The notes under the pieces: generated by a model
What the model saw: the letters and a program-made list of their open reading frames with translations, nothing else
Databases searched by the model: none
Told to the model about the DNA's origin: nothing
Origin: Spisula solida
Lineage: Eukaryota; Mollusca; Bivalvia; Venerida; Mactridae
Assembly: GCA_947247005.1 (NCBI GenBank)
Contig: OX365952.1
Span: forward strand, 48,340,722-48,404,721
Direction: 5' to 3'
DNA: 64,000 nucleotides
Program-made: the position numbers and the translations under genes
Shown: positions 57,236 through 64,000 of the stretch, one piece after another
Layout of the letters: each line of letters starts with the position of its first letter
Numbering within the stretch: the stretch's first letter is position 1

Positions 57236-58234
57236 GACTTCAGTGATTAACCAATCAGCGTGGAGAAAAGTGTTGGATAAATCACGTATACAACACTTTG
57301 CTGTGGTATATCTGACAATAAAAATATTTGAACATAGCTGATAATGTATGCATTTAGCACAGATAATGTGGATGTCCAAACACAGAAGGCATTATCAGTA
57401 GAGCGTGAAGGCAGAAAAGTGGTAGCTTCTTTGACTATAGTAAAACTTCTTCTGAGCGGACCTCTGTAGGACAACGGTCTCTGTATATAACAACATCTTC
57501 AACATTCTAAATAGGTTGTTATTTACTTTTTTAACCTCTGTAGGGAAAAATCCTCTAAACAATGATCAATAGTTACAAACCCCAAAGGTATCACTCTACA
57601 CAGGTTGTGCTGTACTATTGTATCTCAAATAATTATTTAAATATCACCCCTCGCTTCTAAGACCACATTTTTGAGATCCATTTTCATAGAGTAGCTTATT
57701 ATTTAACCTTGAAATTAAAACCAACTAAATGATGTTAACAAGTTTTTAGGGGTCAAGATGGTGCCTAACGATTGAAGTAAATGCATTTCACACTATCACA
57801 ACCCAGAATTCATTATTAAAGACCTCACCTTAAGACCACCTCAATACTGCAACAACCGCAACATTAAGACCACTATTCTCATTCCACTGGCTTACACATT
57901 ATTCAAACTTAAATTCACCGTTAAATCTTACCTATATAAAGGCCACTTCTTTAATAAGATTTGCTCAGAATTTGGACAATTTTCCGATTCATTTTCATCT
58001 TTTTGCTCTTTGATAGATGCAATGTCACAATTATTGAGATACGGTTTTACAGTCCAAAGGTGAGTTTGATGATTGAGGTTTTATTGTAAATTGCTTAATG
58101 TTGCCACTTAACATATCACACCAACACTTAAACGGTTTATCATACCCTATGCAGTGGTTGGTTTATGCGAAGTGTACCTGATAAACAAAGATAATTTATA
58201 TATGATCTAAGTCAGATAGAAAATACACTCAAAG
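57236..58234. other. Unannotated DNA
   Basis: The 75-codon minus ORF (57,247-57,474) has no recognised feature. 57,600-57,960 repeatedly contains AAGACCAC/AAGGCCAC words without clear periodicity. Confidence 0.35.
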
Positions 58235-60165
58235 ACGTGCATTTTGTGTTCAGGATTGCGATTTACAAGGCCGTGTTAGCAGATATCAATCACAAGTTTT
58301 GGATATTGCCATAGTTACTGCAGAGGGACACGTGTTTTAAAAATTAAAAAAGCAAAGCTTTATAACTATTGGACCTTTTTATAATCAACGTATATTTATT
58401 TAATGTTCTACTTTTCAGATTAAATCTTGTACAATGTGGATCGTTATAATCATGGATAAAGTGTAGTTACTCTTGTACAGCGAACCAACAGGAACACTCA
58501 AAAAGAAACAGAAGTGTTTATGCCAATGTTCATTTTTGTGATCTGCTGTTCGTGTCAAGTGTTGCCTTTCATGTCTTATTTTTCATTATCCTTTTGAAAA
58601 AATATATTCATCGTAATTATGTGTAAGCTTATACAGATAAAAGGATGGCGAGGAGAAAACGCAAATTAAAAAAAACATGCATTCAACTATTGCAATAACG
58701 TATGCACACGTCATTCCTTTGGTTTTGTACCTATAAGTACGCAGTAAATCTGAAAAAATATATCAGTCAATGAGGATATTAAAGTCTATGTCGTTGCCAG
58801 TATAATTTAAAATCAGTCGGTGGCCCTAGAATTATCGCTATTATATTATGTTTTATCTTTATCTACTCGATGAATATCGATTGTTAGAAATTCTGAAAGC
58901 CAACGTCGGTCAAACATAATAAAATAGCAATTTCATATAAATTAAATAGCGGTCACATATCACAGAGACCAGCCTATTGATTGTGCTTCATTCCCTGACT
59001 GTTGTAGCTAATTTACGGGCTGTATGACGCTACGCTTTCATGATAAATATATAAAAGGAAAAAACTTAATCGAAATTATGACAATCGCAGAGAGTGCCGT
59101 TGTTGTGTGAATGTTGTATGCTCTCTTACCTTTTGTAAGGAAATAAATAATACGCTTAAATATAATTATAATGTACCATGGATAGGTACTTTATTGAAGT
59201 GACTTGTTCATCTGATTAATATTCTCGTAAAACTTTAATTCGATTTCACTTTCAGACCATAACAAATTAACAATATTTGTATAAAGATAATATTAAGTCA
59301 GACAGGGAAGGCAGCACTCAACTTAACCAGCCGATACAAAAAACATAAACATATATACAAGTCACAATGCCCAGCTCAAGAAGTAAATGATTCGCGCAAG
59401 TCCAAGCTGTCGAAAAGCTGATTGAACTAGTTTCAGCACTAGAAAAGCTGAAAGTCTAAGCAGAATCACCCAGTTACAACAGTAAAACGGCTCAAATACC
59501 TGATTTTAGAGGTAAAAAGTTGCAACATAACAGTATTAAAAAGCTGAATGTCAAGGTTTCAGCTAAATGACCTAGTCAAAGTACGGTACAAGGATATAAC
59601 GCATGATATTTTTTGTCGTTAATAAGTGTTATTAGCTGCGAAAAAACGAGGAATTATATTTAATTGGGAATATTGCACAATATTGAATTTTCGTTTAGCA
59701 CCGCAGCAGATTGTATTGTGTGGCAAAAGATGAAATCTAACTAGAGTCTGCAGAAAATCAAGCACGTGTTTCAAATCCCATGTGAATTTGTTAGCGTGTT
59801 GCTTATCAATGCATGTGTCCTCTTATCACCTTGATTCGATATAGGCAGGTCTTATTTCTAAATGAGGTATCTCCGGGTCTAATTCATTACTAGTAATATT
59901 TAAAGAAGAATTAATATGTAGCGGTGTTTTACGATCACGATGTCGGATGCGTAGCAATCAAATCGTAGCACGCGTGATTAAATGTACGCATCCAAACTAA
60001 AGACAGTGCTTTGCTATATGTAAAAGCATGTACATATTTATTACTTCGATCCTAACGTAGCCAATATTCCGCATTTGACACCAAATAAAGAAATAATAAC
60101 CGCTGCAAAAATTACTTTCTCGGACGCTATTAAGTTATTTGATGTAATTCGTGCACACCTTTGTT
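58235..60165. repeat. Right arm (outer part) of the inverted duplication
   Basis: Complement of 44,530-46,350 in five colinear blocks. The right arm contains an R1 copy absent from the left arm. Confidence 0.8.
59282..59590 (+). repeat. R1 repeat, longest forward copy
   Basis: AAAGATAATATTAAGTCAGA then CAGGGAAGGCAGCACTCAAC ... CACAATGCCCAGCTCAAG, followed by GTCCAAGCTGTCGAAAAGCT, GAACTAGTTTCAGCACTAGA and further CTGAA-GTC words. It defines about 300 bp of the family. Confidence 0.8.
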
Positions 60166-62030
60166 TCATCTATGTGTATATAGGTCAAACTGCTGGTTGT
60201 GTAAGAATATTTGATTCAAAGCATAAGAATATTTGAAACAAATTCCAGAGATGTGTAACCGCGCAGAGGCGAAAGAACACGTAACGCACGTGCATCTCGG
60301 ACCGAATAGAACATGTGACGTACGGCCAGTTTGGGACACGGATTATTTTGTCTTGTCTTGTACTACCATTACTTGAGAAATATTGTTACGTCACTGTTTG
60401 AGATGAAAAATTCATTAATCAGTGAAAATTAGGACTAGGAGAAGTACGAGGCCACTTAAAAATTATTAATCAGTGGGCGATAAATCAACATCATTGCCTC
60501 TGACTATCTAAAAAGTGTACATTTTCTTAAAGAACAATCTCTCAGCTAGACATTCGTGGTATTTTCATCACTTAATATGAAATATTCAAACTGGACATGG
60601 TTTAAAGCACTGGACAATGAATACCTCATAAATACGTAAGATAATTGTGTTATATGGGCTCATACGATTTCTGAACGTTGTTGTCAAATGACATTCAGGC
60701 TTACTGAAATTAAATTGATATCATTTGCAATATATATCATTGTACTATTAAATGGCAATCCTTAATTTTGAAAACAGAAAATTGTTATCAGACTATAGCA
60801 ATATAAACAAGTCACATCCGAGACTCAAAATACCACACTTACACACTAATTAATATGAGATATATACTACTAGGTAAATAAACACTAGTTTATTCTTACA
60901 TGTAATATGCCAATGTTTCTAGATTATTATATGTAGTTTCAATCGTTTGGCGATTTTAATCATTTTTACCTCAACAAAATTTTATGTTCGAGCCCAACTT
61001 TAAAAAAGTGGGTGGTGAAATGTTATACCCCGTATTCATGATAAACAAAGAAAATTCACCCCTGTTGTCCATTTCATGTAATTCTTCTTATATAAAATTA
61101 CTAGCATGTGTTTTTTTCTGTATTATTGTATTAGTGATATGACGTCATAAATCTAAAATACGCATTTTTTTGGTCACGTGGTCATGTTCTTTGGTCTGTA
61201 GTAAAGAACAAATTATGTATAATTCAGGACATATTTATCATGTGAAAGATAGTAACAAATATAAATAAGTAAAAAAGCTACATGGTTGACTTTCCCACTT
61301 AAGACGTACAGTAGTACAATGCAGTAACAACGTACAGGGTATAGTCCCAGCAAATGCAGTTTTTTTAGTATTTCGAACATGGCAGATTCCTTGTACAACT
61401 AATTCCGTTCAGACTGTTATAACAATAATGTTGATTCTGCACTTAGTCTAGTGAAACAAGTATTCGGTGCATGAAATCTGCAAAATTCAAATCAATCGGA
61501 TAAAAATTATTGAAATTATGACCATTAATATCTACCCTTACGTCTACTAATATACCTTTTTTTCTCGCAATTCCAGTGTTTCATATCCTTATTGGTTCAA
61601 TGTCATATGGGTGAATGAATATTTTACCGATTGCAATATTGTTTTATTGGTTAGCTAGGCAAAGATTGTATCTGTCCGAAAATGTCCACTTTTATACACA
61701 TTGATTGAATATTAAACGTATTATTGGCCACTGATTAATACTTTTTAAGAAGCCCTCGTATATAATTAACATTACGTTATGTTACTAAGTGTGAATGAAA
61801 GTACCAGAGATGTTGCCAGAACTGTGTGGACTTTCAGTCAATTTTAGAAACACAGCAATAAAAAATGTTATGGACATACAATGTTACTAGTGTTTCTATC
61901 GAACACGTAGGTGTTGCGTTATGTATAATGACTATATGTAGAAAACTATAATTTGAACCACAGATTATGGGATATAAATACATATGCGAGTAATTCACGA
62001 ACTTATGGAACACCCCTTGTATGTTGTGTG
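60166..62030. other. Unannotated DNA
   Basis: A CpG-richer spot lies at 60,255-60,345 and a CRE palindrome TGACGTCA at 61,140-61,147. No gene signal. Confidence 0.4.
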
Positions 62031-62050
62031 TTTTCTATTTCTAAACGCAG

Positions 62051-62335
62051 CCCGATATGGATTTAATACATCATGTACAACATTCCATAGTTGCCAGAGG
62101 TGGCAAGATGATATTTACACTAAGCACATTGTATTGCATCATAATTCATTTAAATGCTACAAAGGAACATGATTGGCTTCGTGATTATCCCCAAACAGAA
62201 ACAACATTGTGTAATTCAGAGATGATTATAAAAGGCAATCACATATCTATAATTACATACGTAGTTAAAATCTGGTATATGAATCAAAATAATGATGTAG
62301 TAGTTTTCGGTAGTGTTGTCGAGGAGTTTCGATAA
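62051..62335 (+). CDS. Weak candidate exon in two overlapping frames
   Basis: The acceptor-like TTTTCTATTTCTAAACGCAG (ending 62,050) precedes two open frames. One reads RYGFNTSCTTFHSCQRWQDD and stops at 62,172. The other (ORF 62,057-62,335) reads STLYCIIIHLNATKEHDWLR and continues to VVEEFR-stop. Both have plausible compositions and neither is recognised. No donor, paralogue or neighbouring exon supports a choice. Confidence 0.15.
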   Translation, partial: PDMDLIHHVQHSIVARGGKMIFTLSTLYCIIIHLNATKEHDWLRDYPQTETTLCNSEMIIKGNHISIITYVVKIWYMNQNNDVVVFGSVVEEFR

Positions 62336-62654
62336 ATTTTCTTCAATGATCGCATTATCAGAATACTTTTGGCCAAGTTATAAGTTGTTTACACGATTTT
62401 TGAATTGACAATAACAAAAACATTATCTAGTATAAGATTGTTACTAAAACATATTTATTTACGTGTACTTTAATTCGATAGCAATATTTAGTTTGCACGA
62501 TGTTTGATATTCAACCTCAAAACATATTCGGAAACTACCTTAATTTGATTTCAATTTTTGATGTTTTAATCCATATTGACAATGCGCCGTCATGTTCAAA
62601 AGGCAAAGCTAGCATGCATCGTCATAATAAGTTGCATAGTTGTAGTTCCCGTGT
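62336..62654. other. Unannotated AT-rich DNA
   Basis: No feature recognised. Confidence 0.4.
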
Positions 62655-62900
62655 AGAGGCATAACATCCAATATTTCTAAACCGACATGTGCAAATTTAC
62701 AAGTGATAAAGGGCAGTGATACCGGAATCAATCTGACGCCAAACCTTTCTGATACTATAAGATGAACAACAGATGAAATATTGTATCAACGAATCATTGT
62801 GACCATCAATAACCCACATTTAGTAAGACAAAAGTACAGACACATATATACAAACAAATCAATCTTATTAGAAATGATGTAAAGGTCAAACAGAGTTTCA
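62655..62900. repeat. Inverted relative of 50,050-50,300
   Basis: GATACCGGAATCAATCTGAC and GCCAAACCTTTCTGATA are the complement of the conserved block at 50.2 kb. Confidence 0.7.
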
Positions 62901-62989
62901 TATTTGGCAAAGACCGCTTTATTGGTCTGATATTTGGGTTACGTTCGTCGTTACAAGTAGTCCTTTTGCCGTGGAAACTGGGTCATTCA

Positions 62990-63196
62990 GCTAGTTATAA
63001 TTTATTATACTTTTCGACAGCTTGGACTTGTGCGGATATGCGCTTGTTTAGTTGGGCATTGTGTCTTTATGTGTTTTATGTTTCCTGTTCTCGGTTGGTT
63101 CATTTGGGCATTGTGCTTTGTATGTTTTTAATGTTTTCTGTGCTCGGCTTGTTAAGTTGAGTGCTGCCTTCCCTGTCTGACTTTATATAATCTTTT
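62990..63196 (-). repeat. R1 repeat, long reverse copy with internal duplication
   Basis: CTTTTCGACAGCTTGGACTT then GTTGGGCATTGTG..., a second TTTGGGCATTGTGCTTTGTA about 55 bp later, and GCTGCCTTCCCTGTCTGACT with TTATATAATCTTTTAA tail. Confidence 0.8.
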
Positions 63197-63645
63197 AACA
63201 TCTTAGTGCTTTCGTACAAGGCATGAATTTAACCATACCATAGAAATAAGTGATATTACTTTATCAAATAAATACCGTAAAATTCCATGTGAGAACAAAT
63301 GACGGAACAATGTTCTCCAACACGTGTGATAACAAATGCATGACGTCATCAGCTTTTCTGCGCGAAAACGCTCATGACAGAGATCCAATATGTATCATGG
63401 GATTTCAACCAGAACTCAAAATAATGTATTGTACTTGATGTAGAAAACAATAGTCCGCTGCACGATTATGTTTAGTCGTAACAATTGCTAGTGCAATTAT
63501 ACTCTCATTAACAATTCAGGAAAACATAATTATGGTTGCTGAACTTCTACGTTAAACTTAGAAAATTTGTAAAATTCCAACCCATTCAAAACCAGTTAAC
63601 CATACAGTAAAACTTTTATAGACTAACGGTGAGACCACGAACAAA
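63197..63645. other. Unannotated DNA
   Basis: CRE palindrome TGACGTCA at 63,341-63,348; otherwise nothing seen. Confidence 0.4.
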
Positions 63646-64000
63646 CGTGGGACGTTCAAAAATAAACAGGACTATTGTCACAAAACGTGCATGGTTAAAC
63701 GAAATTAATCAAATTATATACTATCATAAATCGGAATCCTTTTTTTACATACTGTAAAAATATCAAATAAAACAAATACGCGGTCCGAGAGTTACAGGTG
63801 ACTAAACAAGGTCACTAACGCTGACCCGGCGCACAAAATGACGTCGCGCTATTTAACACGGCGTTAGTGCTTCGCATAGGGCTACGAAATACGACGTTTA
63901 TAGTGATACAGGGTGACGAATACATTCCAGTACCACAATGAGTCACACAAGTAAAGTGTTGGCGAGAATCGCATGTATTTTTCGGGATCTTACATCGAAT
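63646..64000 (+). mobile_element. Second copy of the 994-bp mariner-type element, running off the window
   Basis: CGTGGGACGTTCAAAAATAA opens a region matching 38,073-38,460, including GTTACAGGTGACTAAACAAG and GGCGCACAAAATGACGTCGC. The left flank is AA rather than TA, so the TA may have mutated. The right end is beyond the window. Confidence 0.75.

Overview
The window looks like animal nuclear DNA that is almost entirely non-coding: AT-rich (roughly one third G+C by eye), without long ORFs, and dominated by decayed mobile elements and duplicated intergenic DNA. A bivalve mollusc is my best guess. The reasons are an element built of ~157-bp core repeats plus an ACGG-type microsatellite (the architecture known from bivalve 'pearl'-type elements), tRNA-derived SINEs, a non-LTR retrotransposon C-terminus and many mariner/Tc1/pogo-type remnants. 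No complete protein-coding gene, rRNA or functional tRNA can be supported. The best coding signals are isolated candidate exons.

Layout. 1-8.5 kb: a dispersed-repeat copy, a pearl-like tandem-repeat element (2.24-4.52 kb) interrupted by a probable solo LTR, one plausible minus-strand exon (4.73-4.98 kb), a 380-bp tandem duplication and an 82-bp-arm foldback. 8.6-26.2 kb: two tandem copies of a ~9-kb segment (U1 about 8.59-17.65, U2 about 17.65-26.2), differing by clean insertions and deletions (a 912-bp TA-flanked transposon, a SINE, 1.83-kb and 83-bp microhomology deletions). Each copy carries a LINE 3' end, a hairpin element and a motif-rich block. 26.2-32 kb: an older ~2-kb direct duplication carrying a pair of diverged secreted-protein-like first exons, with a Tc1 transposase fragment between them. 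32-42 kb: mostly unique DNA, a 373-bp candidate exon, an inverted repeat pair (33.4/39.5 kb), a 994-bp mariner-type element and SINE heads. 42.5-60.2 kb: a large, old, colinear inverted duplication centred near 51.2 kb with a reverse-transcriptase pseudogene in one arm. 60-64 kb: unremarkable DNA, a further dispersed-repeat copy and a second mariner-type copy running off the window.

A repeat module, called R1 here (one end reads GACAGGGAAGGCAGCACTCA), recurs about 21 times in both orientations. Its constant end and variable length suggest a retroposon 3' end, but I do not recognise the family.

Nothing here forms an operon or pathway. The most interesting content is two pairs of paralogous, possibly signal-peptide-encoding exons preserved inside otherwise decayed duplications, and the very clear mobile-element and duplication history. 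Homologies were found by eye, so boundaries are approximate unless base-level ends are given.
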